Assembly (NCBI GenBank): GCA_963724435.1
Contig: CAVRUN010000005.1
Span: 620,001 to 684,000 of the forward strand
Length of the DNA: 64,000 bases
Source: AP-15 sp963724435
Lineage (GTDB): Bacteria; Pseudomonadota; Alphaproteobacteria; ATCC43930; CGMCC-115725
Direction of reading: 5' to 3'
Positions within the stretch are counted from its first letter, which is position 1. Every line of letters starts with the position of its first letter. Under the pieces are notes generated by a model that was not told the DNA's origin, did no database searches, and was given only the letters and a program-made list of their open reading frames with translations. Of the stretch, positions 46,082 to 54,101 are shown in pieces. The position numbers were made by a program, and so were the translations under genes.

Positions 46082-47437
46082 TCAGCCGCGATTTGCGCCG
46101 CCCTCAGTTCGCACCGCGCGCTGCAAATAACCGACCGCGGCTTCGAGTTGAGTGTCCTTATTGGTGCCGATAATCAACGGCTTGATCGGGTGCTCGCCGA
46201 CGTCATTGCCGCTCGCCGACGCGGTTTCGGCCTTGCCCCGGCCATTCAGCGCGCCGGTATTTTTCAGCGCGCCGAACAGGTCGCTTTCATGGCTGAGGAC
46301 GGCGTTGGCCACCTCTTCGCCCTTAGGCAGCGTGACAATAACGTCCGGGCTGATGCCATGACCTTGGATCGACCGGCCTGACGGGGTGTAGTAAAGCGCC
46401 GTCGTCAACCGCAACGCGCCGTGGCCCTCGATCGGGATGATCGTTTGCACCGAGCCCTTGCCAAAGCTGCGGGTGCCCATGATCGTCGCGCGATGCGCGT
46501 CCTGCAAGGCGCCGGCAACGATCTCGGCTGCCGAGGCCGAGGCGCTGTTGATCAGCACGACCATCGGAACCCCAGGGATCAGGTTGCCGGCAACCGGTGC
46601 ACGATAAACCCGGTCGTCATCGCGGTTGCGGCCCTTTGTCGTCACCACGACCCCGCCGTCGACAAACTCGCCGGTGACATCGACCGCCGCATCGAGCAGG
46701 CCGCCGGGATCATTGCGCAGGTCGAGCACAAAGCCGTTTAGCCGCCCATGCGCCTGCGCCTTCATCTTGGCAATCGCATCGGCGAGCTCGTTGGCGGTAT
46801 TTTCGGTAAATGTCGTAATACGGGCATAGCCGATCCGGTCGCCCTTCAAAGCCGATTTGACCGAAACGACGTGGATCGTGTCGCGGGTCAGCGTGACATC
46901 GAAAGGCGCCTGATTGCTGCGCGCGATTTCGAGCACCACCCGCGAGCCGGCCGGGCCGCGCAGACGCTTGACAACCGTTTCGACATCCATCCCGGCGGTC
47001 GCGAGACCGTCGATCTTGACGATTCGATCGCCAGGCTCGATGCCGGCACTGGCCGCCGGGGTGCCGTCGATCGGCGAGATTACCTCCGGCACCTTGCCTT
47101 CCAGCGTCAGCTCGATGCCGATCCCCCCGAACTGACCGCGGGTGACCGCGTTCATCTGCTGGTACTGGTCCTGATCCATGTAGTCGGAATGCGGATCGAG
47201 CCGCGTCAGCATGCCCTTCAGCGCGTCCTTGGTTAGGGCATCGCCCGGCACCGGCTCGACATAATTTCGTTGCACGACGCGCGCGACCGTCTGCAGCAAG
47301 GCGAAATCGGCGGGATCACTGGGTGGGGTCGAGGCCGCCCCCGCGCCGGTGCTGTTGCAACCGTAAAGGGAAAGCGTGATCAGGGCGACGGCCGCAGCCC
47401 GGACGGCAGCATCATGCAGGCGAGAGATCGTTGTCAT
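46082..47437 (-). CDS. ctpA: S41-family C-terminal processing protease (Ctp)
   Basis: 451 residues from ATG 47437 (AAAAGG upstream); the frame could extend further but into low-quality sequence. A lipoprotein signal ending in LSLYGC makes it membrane-anchored. PDZ domain at about 110-190 (GIGIELTLEGKVPEVISPIDGTPA), catalytic Ser in NSASASAAEIV and Lys in RSFGKGSVQ. Such proteases trim exported proteins at the C-terminus. Convergent with the MBL gene. Confidence 0.93.
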   Translation of the reverse strand: MTTISRLHDAAVRAAAVALITLSLYGCNSTGAGAASTPPSDPADFALLQTVARVVQRNYVEPVPGDALTKDALKGMLTRLDPHSDYMDQDQYQQMNAVTRGQFGGIGIELTLEGKVPEVISPIDGTPAASAGIEPGDRIVKIDGLATAGMDVETVVKRLRGPAGSRVVLEIARSNQAPFDVTLTRDTIHVVSVKSALKGDRIGYARITTFTENTANELADAIAKMKAQAHGRLNGFVLDLRNDPGGLLDAAVDVTGEFVDGGVVVTTKGRNRDDDRVYRAPVAGNLIPGVPMVVLINSASASAAEIVAGALQDAHRATIMGTRSFGKGSVQTIIPIEGHGALRLTTALYYTPSGRSIQGHGISPDVIVTLPKGEEVANAVLSHESDLFGALKNTGALNGRGKAETASASGNDVGEHPIKPLIIGTNKDTQLEAAVGYLQRAVRTEGGANRG

Positions 47438-47753
47438 GGTAGCCTTTTGCGGCCGAGCCATCGGCGAGGGTCGAAGCAAAATCCCCGTGAGATCCGCAGC
47501 CGCGCCTTGGCGAAGGCGGCCGATCGAGTGTCTCATTTGACACCACAATGTAATCGTCTGGCGAGCCGCGTCCAGAGATACGTGCGGTGGAGGCTTCGGC
47601 ACGGGTGCGGCATTTTCGGGGAGGCAAAACTTCGGCTGTTGGAACGGCATAGCCCCGAGGGCCAGCCGTTCGAGTTGACCTCTCAGGTGCTCTCAAACCC
47701 TGGCGCAGGATCATACCGCAATTCTATAATCAATTCATTGGGGAGGGACACCG
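47438..47753. other. Divergent intergenic region, ctpA / alpha-beta hydrolase
   Basis: 316 bp. A TATAAT at 47725-47730 with a GGGGAGGG ribosome site right after fits the hydrolase promoter, although no good -35 is present. A single GTGTCTCATTTGACACC element (GTCTC at 47530) resembles the motif upstream of the sigma-54 promoters further on. No gene seen. Confidence 0.4.
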
Positions 47754-48566
47754 ATGCCGACATTTCAAATTTCGCCCGACGCTCAGCTGCACTATGAGAT
47801 TGATGATTTCACCGATCCCTGGCGCAAGCCTGAGACGGTGCTGACGCTGCACGGGAACGCCGAAAGCGGGCTCGCCTGGTATGGCTGGGTCCCGAGCATG
47901 GCCCGCAAATACAAAGTCGTGCGGCCCGATATGCGGGGCTTTGGCGCGTCGACGCCGATGCCGCGAGATTTTCCATGGACGCTCGATATCATCATCGATG
48001 ACTTCACCCGGCTGATGGACAGCCTTGGGATCGATCGGTTTCATCTGGTCGGGGCCAAGATCGGCGGCACCATCGCTCGTGCTTTTGCCGCGCGCCGGCC
48101 CGAACGCGTTGCAACATTGACCGTGATCGGCACCCCGCCGCCGCTGCGCGCCGGCGCCGCCGAGCGCGTCCCCGAGTTGAACGCCGCCTTCGAGCGCGAC
48201 GGGGTCGAGGCGTGGGCGCGCCAGACGATGGGCAGCCGGCTCGGCAGCGATTTCCCGCCCGCGGGAGTCGAATGGTGGATCCGGTTTATGGGCCGTACCG
48301 CGGTTTCGACGCAAATCGGCTTTATGAGAACGATCGCCTGCGCCGACATTCGCGCCGACCTGCCAAAGATACGCTGTCCAACCCTGGTCATCACCACCGA
48401 TAGCAGCGGCCTTGCCTCGGTCGAGGAGACCCGCGCCTGGCAGCAGCAGATCCCGAACTCGACATCGGTCGTTCTGCCCGGCAACTCGTACCACGTCGCA
48501 GCGACGCATGCCGAGCGCGGGGCGGCGGCAACCCTGGATTTTATCGCGGGGCATCCTTCCGACTAA
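47754..48566 (+). CDS. Alpha/beta-hydrolase-fold protein with Lys at the nucleophile position
   Basis: 270 residues. Fold landmarks are clear: LTLHGNAES (oxyanion loop), RPDMRGFGAS, and the nucleophile elbow VGAKIGGTIARAFA, where the residue normally Ser, Asp or Cys is Lys102. A His in SYHVAATHAE and an Asp in TTDSSG are placed as the rest of a triad. So either it is not a classical hydrolase or it uses another mechanism. Close to 3-oxoadipate-lactonase-type proteins overall. Confidence 0.82.
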   Translation: MPTFQISPDAQLHYEIDDFTDPWRKPETVLTLHGNAESGLAWYGWVPSMARKYKVVRPDMRGFGASTPMPRDFPWTLDIIIDDFTRLMDSLGIDRFHLVGAKIGGTIARAFAARRPERVATLTVIGTPPPLRAGAAERVPELNAAFERDGVEAWARQTMGSRLGSDFPPAGVEWWIRFMGRTAVSTQIGFMRTIACADIRADLPKIRCPTLVITTDSSGLASVEETRAWQQQIPNSTSVVLPGNSYHVAATHAERGAAATLDFIAGHPSD

Positions 48567-49006
48567 GCTCGCGCAACAGCGCGGCAGGACCTTTAGGTAG
48601 CTGCTCGTAACAGCTGTGCGCCGTAAAACATCCGCCACATAAGGGTTAGCTGGGCCGCGGGGTTCGGCCCTATTGGGGGGCGATCGCGGCTTGGCATGGT
48701 GTGGTGTGTGGCCATAACCCGGTGTCGCGACCTTCACCGTGCAAACGCATTCAGGTGCTTGCTGTCTCGACTTGGCGTTGAGCGAACAGTCGAAAGATCG
48801 TACTACCGTAAGTAGATCACCCACTTTTGATTTAAAGAGAATCAAGTATTAAATTTTTGCTATTACCCGCACCATAAATATGACACTTTAATATTTTATG
48901 GACCTGAAATAATACATCGTTGATATTCGGACTGTAGAAACTACCAACCGTAGAAGATTTCTTCCGGTCTTGGTCAACTCAGATCGGGAGGGGTCGCAGG
49001 TGGATT
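48567..49006. other. AT-rich intergenic region before the G1 peptidase
   Basis: 440 bp. From about 48780 to 48960 the sequence is strikingly AT-rich for this genome (AAATTTTTGCTATTACCC, TTTAATATTTTATGG). One GTCTC half-site lies at 48764-48768. I see no sigma-54 promoter with GG-N10-GC spacing and no gene. It probably holds the peptidase promoter and perhaps binding sites for nucleoid proteins. Confidence 0.45.
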
Positions 49007-50188
49007 ATGAGGGAGACGATGAAGTCGTGCTTTGCGCACTGCTTGTGCGCCGCCGCGTTTGTCGCGTTCGCAACAAGCGTTCCTGCCGCCGCTCAGACGA
49101 GTGAGTTTTCGCCACGGGTACCGCTCCTCCATCGGCCGATGATGCCGTATCTCAATCCGGATGGTACCTTTAAGCGCCTGCGTGGGCTCGTCGAGAGTGC
49201 GAATTGGGCGGGATATGCGGTTACCGCCAACGCGCCCTACACCAGCGCGTCGGCGAGCTGGCAAGTGCCAAATGTCGTCAATGACGGTGTATCTTCTGGG
49301 ACAGAGTACGTACTTAATTGGGTCGGTATCGGCGGGTTCGCGGATCAGACGCTGATCCAGCTTGGCACCGAAGAGGCGGTCTCGACTTCAGGTGCAACCG
49401 CCTTCTACGCCTGGTACGAGCTGTACCCGGCGCCTTTGGTTTACGTCTCATTGACGGTGCATCCTGGCGACATCATGTCTGCGTCGCTGCAATGCGTCGC
49501 CAATTGCTCGCCATCGCTGAGCCAAACCTGGCAGCTCACGATAACTGATCAAACAACACAGTCGGCATGGACGGAGAACTTTCAATATCAGTCCAGCATG
49601 GCTTCTGCCGATTGGATCACCGAGGCGCCATACTCCGGGACTGAGTTGCCGCTGGCAGATTATGTCCAGGCGACCTATGCTCCGGTCGAGGCCAACGGTG
49701 ATAATCCGGACTTGTCGTTATCGGCGAATGGCATCTATACCCAGGACCCCTACGGCGAAACCTCGAACCCCTCTGCTCCTGTCAACGGCAACGACTTCAG
49801 CACCTGCTGGGGCGCCAATGGTGCTGGCCTGACGCCCTGTACTGCCGGCTCGATCACAACATCTTCGGCGACAACTTCGCCGCCACCGCCTCCCCCGCCG
49901 CCGCCTCCCGCACCACCGCCTCCGCCCCCCAATCCTAATAATGCCTCCGTGACGTTGACGGCGACGCCGCCGTCGCTTAAAGCCGGGCAGGCGTCGAAAT
50001 TGACCTGGACGTCGGCGAACACGACGAGCTGCACGGGCAACGGCTTTACGGTCGGCAATTCCGGTAAGTATGTTAGCGGGCCGTTTGCTTGGGCCTTGGT
50101 GTTTCCCAAAGTGACGACGTCCTACTCCATCACTTGCAGTGGTCCCAGCGGGTCCGCGACTTCTATGGCCACGGTGACCGTGAAATAA
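49007..50188 (+). CDS. Secreted G1 (glutamic, eqolisin-type) peptidase with C-terminal Ig-like domain
   Basis: 393 residues; an in-frame ATG 12 nt later is also possible. Signal peptide to about residue 29 (VPAAAQ). The domain at about 65-260 matches eqolisins: NWAGYAV, WQVPNV, WVGIGG, TLIQLGTEE with candidate catalytic Gln118, YAWYELYP, and ADWITEAP with candidate catalytic Glu206. A run of Pro (about 290-310) links to a small Ig-like domain (SVTLTATPPSLKAGQASKLTW). G1 enzymes act at acid pH outside the cell. Terminator follows. Confidence 0.86.
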   Translation: MRETMKSCFAHCLCAAAFVAFATSVPAAAQTSEFSPRVPLLHRPMMPYLNPDGTFKRLRGLVESANWAGYAVTANAPYTSASASWQVPNVVNDGVSSGTEYVLNWVGIGGFADQTLIQLGTEEAVSTSGATAFYAWYELYPAPLVYVSLTVHPGDIMSASLQCVANCSPSLSQTWQLTITDQTTQSAWTENFQYQSSMASADWITEAPYSGTELPLADYVQATYAPVEANGDNPDLSLSANGIYTQDPYGETSNPSAPVNGNDFSTCWGANGAGLTPCTAGSITTSSATTSPPPPPPPPPPAPPPPPPNPNNASVTLTATPPSLKAGQASKLTWTSANTTSCTGNGFTVGNSGKYVSGPFAWALVFPKVTTSYSITCSGPSGSATSMATVTVK

Positions 50189-50238
50189 CGGCCGGAAGGA
50201 CCAGCCGGCTGCATCAGCGAACGGAGGCGGAGCCTAGC

Positions 50239-50271
50239 GAAAAAGGCGCGGCCTTAGGGTCGCGCTTTTTT
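50239..50271 (+). terminator. Rho-independent terminator after the G1 peptidase
   Basis: AAAAAGGCGCG (50240-50250) pairs with CGCGCTTTTTT (50261-50271), one bulged base, 10-nt loop, T6 at the end. Confidence 0.75.
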
Positions 50272-50383
50272 GCGCGCGAGGATCAGCTACGAAGATTGGC
50301 GCCGCGCTCGGCAGCCGCATTCCTCTCAAAGCGCGGCAACAAGCGCCGGGTAAGCGCCGGGCTGCCGCGAAGGATCGCCTACG

Positions 50384-50443
50384 GTCTCACTTTCACAAGA
50401 CAACTGTCTCATTGTGAACAGGCCAAGTGTCTCGAATTGAGAC
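50384..50443 (+). promoter_or_regulatory. Three phased GTCTC sites: likely sigma-54 activator binding region (UAS)
   Basis: GTCTC occurs at 50384, 50406 and 50429, 22-23 bp apart. The second lies in ACAACTGTCTCATTGTGAACA. The third is a full palindrome, GTCTC-GAATT-GAGAC. They sit about 75-135 bp upstream of the sigma-54 promoter at 50516, a normal enhancer distance. The same CAACTGTCTCA word recurs before the repeat-protein promoter. Confidence 0.72.
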
Positions 50444-50515
50444 CGAGTAAAAATCCTGGACGAGCAAAGCAATAAACCGCTAGCATGTGCCACTCATCGG
50501 AGCACATAACAGATT

Positions 50516-50531
50516 TGGCGCGCGGATTGCA
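50516..50531 (+). promoter_or_regulatory. Sigma-54 promoter of the PEP-CTERM gene
   Basis: TGGCGCG-CGGA-TTGCA: GG (50517-50518) and GC (50529-50530) are 10 bp apart, with TTGC at -12. The expected transcription start is near 50542, which is past the first ATG at 50540 and supports translation from ATG 50567. Confidence 0.82.
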
Positions 50532-50566
50532 AGTTAACTATGAGATCTAAACGAAAGGCACTCCTG

Positions 50567-51604
50567 ATGCGCCGATGGACCTCGGGTCTCCTGGCAGCAA
50601 TCGCAACTCTGGCCGGGGCGCTGAGCGCGACGGCGGAGGCTAGTCCGCTTCCAGCGAATTTTCTCCCGGATGCCATCGCCGATTTCAACGTCATTACCAA
50701 CGGAAATTTTACGCAGAACAACGACGTCAACGGCCCGGTGCTGGTTGGCGGCAATCTCATCTCTTCAGGGCATCCGATTAACTCGACGTCTGTCGTCCCG
50801 CTGCCGCAGCCGATTACCGGCTTGGGCGAGGTAAATGTGTTCGGTAGCGTCTCGGGCTCCGTAAACCAATCGGTCGGTGGTGGATCGGTGGTGCTAGTTG
50901 GGGGTACAACCCCCTCCGTGATCACGTTTACAGGTAAGAACACGGCGCTGTCGGTGCTGAACGGGAACGTCTTTCCGTACACCTTTTCGGACATCTGGGC
51001 GCAAATGACGGGTATGGCGAGTAGTCTTGGTTCGCTTGCGCCCACATACACCGTGACGAGCACCACGCTTGACGGGATCCCGAATGCTAGTGGTGTCGCC
51101 GTGTTGACGGTGCCGTTGTCCACGCTAAATAATCTGTCCGGGCTGCTGAACTTTACCGGCTGCCTAAGCCTCAGCAACCCGACTTGCGATGCCGTGATCC
51201 TCGTCACCAATGACGATCCGAACAATACAACCTTTCATCAAGGGTTTAATTACGGCGCGCTGACGCCGACGCAGGTGCAGACAAACCTTATCTGGGTTTT
51301 TGAGGCGCCTAGCTCGGCCGAGCCTGGCATTACCCAGGTGGATATCAACGGAGAGTGGTTTTCGTCAGTCCTCGCAACGGGAGCGGACGTCGAAAACACC
51401 GCCCCGATCGTTGGAAACACCATAGCGAACACAGTGGATTCCTCTGGAGGGAATGGGGAATTCCATATTCCGCTCTTTGACTGTAGCGACAATCTTTGCA
51501 GCAGCATGACGGCGCCGCCGAACAGCGTTCCGGAACCTGGATCGCTGGCGCTGCTGGGTGCGGGGCTCGGTGTCTTTGGCGTTATCCGTCGGCGCCGGGC
51601 GTGA
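50567..51604 (+). CDS. PEP-CTERM choice-of-anchor-A surface protein
   Basis: 345 residues from ATG 50567; GAAAGG is eight bases upstream, and the sigma-54 promoter would start the RNA after the earlier ATG at 50540. Signal peptide MRRWTSGLLAAIATLAGALS, then the choice-of-anchor-A domain (DFNVITNGNFTQNNDVNGPVLVGGNLISSG), and the C-terminal sorting signal VPEPGSLALLGAGLGVFGVIRRRRA. Such proteins are processed by an exosortase and end up on the surface or in the matrix. No exosortase is in the window. Confidence 0.88.
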   Translation: MRRWTSGLLAAIATLAGALSATAEASPLPANFLPDAIADFNVITNGNFTQNNDVNGPVLVGGNLISSGHPINSTSVVPLPQPITGLGEVNVFGSVSGSVNQSVGGGSVVLVGGTTPSVITFTGKNTALSVLNGNVFPYTFSDIWAQMTGMASSLGSLAPTYTVTSTTLDGIPNASGVAVLTVPLSTLNNLSGLLNFTGCLSLSNPTCDAVILVTNDDPNNTTFHQGFNYGALTPTQVQTNLIWVFEAPSSAEPGITQVDINGEWFSSVLATGADVENTAPIVGNTIANTVDSSGGNGEFHIPLFDCSDNLCSSMTAPPNSVPEPGSLALLGAGLGVFGVIRRRRA

Positions 51605-51742
51605 CTTCGGGGCGGTGGCGATAGCCGATCCGCCCCCGCCGCTGTTGTCTGCAGCAGCGGAGATCGTATTCGCGCAATCGGTCGAAAAGCACCGTCTGCT
51701 GGTAACGGCAGCGGCGGCGTCACCATCTGACGGCGAGCGGGC

Positions 51743-53536
51743 ATGAGCGATCGGCAAGTTCGCCTGGGTCCGCTGACCGAGGTCAGCTCTCTACGCGAGG
51801 CGGCCGAGAAGTTTCAGCGAATTTCTCCCGACCTGCCGAGCGCTGCAGATCTCGGCAATCCGGTGCCGCCTCACCGCGAAAAAGCGGCCGAGCGGCATCG
51901 GCAACGCGGCGCTCGGCTGGTCAAAGCCGGCCGGCCGGCGCTGGCAATCACAGCCTTTGGCGAGGCGATCCGGCTCAATCCGCGCAACAGCGATGCCCAC
52001 CATGCTCTCGGCTGCGCGTTGCTGGATATAGGTCGCGTCGAGGAAGCGACCGAACAACTGCGCCTGGCGACGGTGTTGCGCGACGATGCGGCCGCCTATC
52101 ATAACTTGGCGGTAGCTTTGCGTCGCCAACACCTCGATGACGAAGCGGCAGCCGCCTATCGCCGAGCCATCGAATTGGATCCGGCGTTGATACCGGCGCA
52201 TGTCGACCTCGCCGATCTGCTCGAACTGGCGGGAGAGGACGAGGCCGCGGCGCAGTCGCTCCGCACGGCCGCATCGCTGATGCCGGGTGACAGCATGGGC
52301 GGCGTTTATCTGGCCAGAGCGCTGATGCTCGAAGGGGATTTCGCCACCGCGGAGGCGAAGCTGCGGGCAGCGGCAGCGCTCGATCCAACCGACCACGAGG
52401 TGATCAAGAAACTCGGAAATGCTCTCGCACGCCTCGGGCGATTCGCGGAGGCGGCCGACATGTTCGAACAGGTGCTGGCCGTAACCCCGCGCGACTGCTC
52501 CACTTATTTTGCCGCCACCGAAATCAAGAGGCATAGCGAAGCCGATCGTCCCCGTTTGGCAAGGATGCTGGCACTGCTCGAAGACGCGGCGCTTACTGAC
52601 GATGACCGCATCCCGTTGCACTTCGCCGTCGGCAAAGTCTTGGACGAGCTCGGCGACTACCAAGCTGCGATGCGGCAATTCGATGCCGCACATCGCGTCA
52701 AGGGGCGAGACACGCCCTTCGACGCTGATGCCTTTACAGCCGACATCGATCGGTTGATGCGTCGCTTCACTCGGGATTTTTTCGCCCCTTACACTGGCTT
52801 TGGGCTGGATGACGAGACGCCGCTGCTGGTCGTCGGCTTGCCGCGCTCCGGTACGACGCTGGTCGAGCAGATCCTTTCCCGTCACCCTGAGATCAGCGCC
52901 GGCGGCGAGCAGGCGTTCTGGGTCAGGCGAGGCCGGGCGGCGAGCGTCCTGGAGGCGACCAATCTGACGATTGAAGCCGGCCGCGAACTGGCGCAGCACT
53001 ATTTGTCATTGCTGCGGCGTCTGGCGCCGTCCACGGCCCGCGTCATCGATAAGCTGCCGTTCAATGTGCTGTGCCTCGGCGTCATCCACCTGGTGTTGCC
53101 AAAAGCGCAAATCATTCAATGCCGGCGGCATCCGGTCGATACCTGCCTGTCGATATATTTTACCCACTTTCAGCAGGCGATAGCGTTTGCCGCCGACAAG
53201 GCGGCGCTGGCGGCGGCTTATCGCCAATATGCCCGACTGATGGATCATTGGCGCGCGGTGCTGCCCGCGGAATGCCTGTTTGAGGTCGAATACGAAAAAC
53301 TGGTCGGTGATCAGGAAAGAGTCACCCGCGAGCTGGTTGCGTTTACCGGGTGCGGGTGGGACGAATCATGCCTCGAGCCGGAACGCAATGAACGCCCGGT
53401 CAACACCGCGAGCCTATGGCAGGCGCGACAACCGGTGTATTCGAGTTCGGTGGCGCGCTGGCGCAACTACGAGCCCTGGCTGGGCGAACTCCGATCGCTG
53501 CTGACACCACAGGACACCGACGGCCCCACCGGCTAA
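51743..53536 (+). CDS. TPR-repeat sulfotransferase
   Basis: 597 residues. About six TPR repeats at 50-320 (for example AITAFGEAIRLNPRNSDAHH, AAAYRRAIELDPALIPAHVDLA), then a sulfotransferase domain with the PAPS 5'-phosphosulfate loop LVVGLPRSGTTL (residues 366-373), RHPVDTCLSIYF and a final FEVEYEKLV. No signal peptide. Would move sulfate from PAPS to a sugar, protein or small molecule. Lying between two sigma-54-controlled surface genes, it may modify a surface product, which is inference. Confidence 0.87.
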   Translation: MSDRQVRLGPLTEVSSLREAAEKFQRISPDLPSAADLGNPVPPHREKAAERHRQRGARLVKAGRPALAITAFGEAIRLNPRNSDAHHALGCALLDIGRVEEATEQLRLATVLRDDAAAYHNLAVALRRQHLDDEAAAAYRRAIELDPALIPAHVDLADLLELAGEDEAAAQSLRTAASLMPGDSMGGVYLARALMLEGDFATAEAKLRAAAALDPTDHEVIKKLGNALARLGRFAEAADMFEQVLAVTPRDCSTYFAATEIKRHSEADRPRLARMLALLEDAALTDDDRIPLHFAVGKVLDELGDYQAAMRQFDAAHRVKGRDTPFDADAFTADIDRLMRRFTRDFFAPYTGFGLDDETPLLVVGLPRSGTTLVEQILSRHPEISAGGEQAFWVRRGRAASVLEATNLTIEAGRELAQHYLSLLRRLAPSTARVIDKLPFNVLCLGVIHLVLPKAQIIQCRRHPVDTCLSIYFTHFQQAIAFAADKAALAAAYRQYARLMDHWRAVLPAECLFEVEYEKLVGDQERVTRELVAFTGCGWDESCLEPERNERPVNTASLWQARQPVYSSSVARWRNYEPWLGELRSLLTPQDTDGPTG

Positions 53537-54101
53537 AAACAGCCTGTGGTTGTGCGGTCGGCGCGGAGCTGGGAGAGACCTCTCTCATCCTCGCAATAAA
53601 CCGAAAAAGTTCCTAGAACTGTCGAAATTTTTTACGCAGGGCAGCTAGTCGAATCGTCGGATTATTTTACAGATATGGTGCGCCGCAAACGGCGATTCGG
53701 CGTTTAACCCTTTGCGATAGTTTATTTATTAACAAAATCGCTAGATTTATTAACTAAGGCTTAAATCCAAAACGCAGTCATAAATTTCGCGGGGAGCGTC
53801 GGCGGATTTGACATTCTTTTGTCCCAGAACGCACATCCAGCCCCGCCACGCTCATCGAATTCCGATAAACCATTGATTTAGATGGCTTAAGCCCTGTTGG
53901 CCCGACGATTGCTTCTCCTGCCGTAACTGTTCTGGTTGATCATACATCGTGGCTCTGGGGCTGTTGGGCACAGCCGGGCGTCCCAGCAGCGACCACAGGA
54001 GGAACGCACGAACCCAACCGGCTACGGATCAGCACTTTATTAATTTAACGAACGCGCTCGGTGATTTCCGGCGCGATCAATGTGGGGTCGGTGGCAGAGG
54101 G
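53537..54101. other. Long intergenic/leader region of the sigma-54 activator
   Basis: 565 bp. The part 53600-53880 is AT-rich (TTTATTTATTAACAAAATC). It holds a sigma-54 promoter at 53898. A reverse GTCTC half-site at 53575-53579 (GGGAGAGACCTCTCTC) might be an activator site but is weak. An AGGAGG at about 53997 has no start codon at a suitable distance. No gene identified. Confidence 0.5.
53898..53913 (+). promoter_or_regulatory. Sigma-54 promoter of the activator gene
   Basis: TGGCCCG-ACGA-TTGCT, GG at 53899-53900 and GC at 53911-53912, spacing 10. The predicted start near 53924 leaves a leader of about 178 nt before ATG 54102. It suggests auto-activation or control by another sigma-54 activator. 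Confidence 0.8.

Larger units (their letters stand above)
50189..50566. other. Regulatory intergenic region before the PEP-CTERM gene
   Basis: 378 bp holding, in order, the terminator of the G1 peptidase, three GTCTC activator-type sites and a sigma-54 promoter; each is listed on its own. Confidence 0.75.

Noticed and set aside
47596..47609. Possible sigma-54 promoter before the alpha/beta hydrolase
   Set aside because: GG and GC are 10 bp apart, but the -12 box is CGGC instead of TTGC, and the nearby TATAAT at 47725 is a better candidate.
47730..48845. 371-codon minus-strand open frame over the alpha/beta hydrolase
   Set aside because: Shadow frame with Arg/Pro/Gly-rich nonsense composition.
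48764..48880. Sigma-54 control of the G1 peptidase
   Set aside because: One GTCTC half-site is present, but no GG-N10-GC promoter could be found downstream of it.
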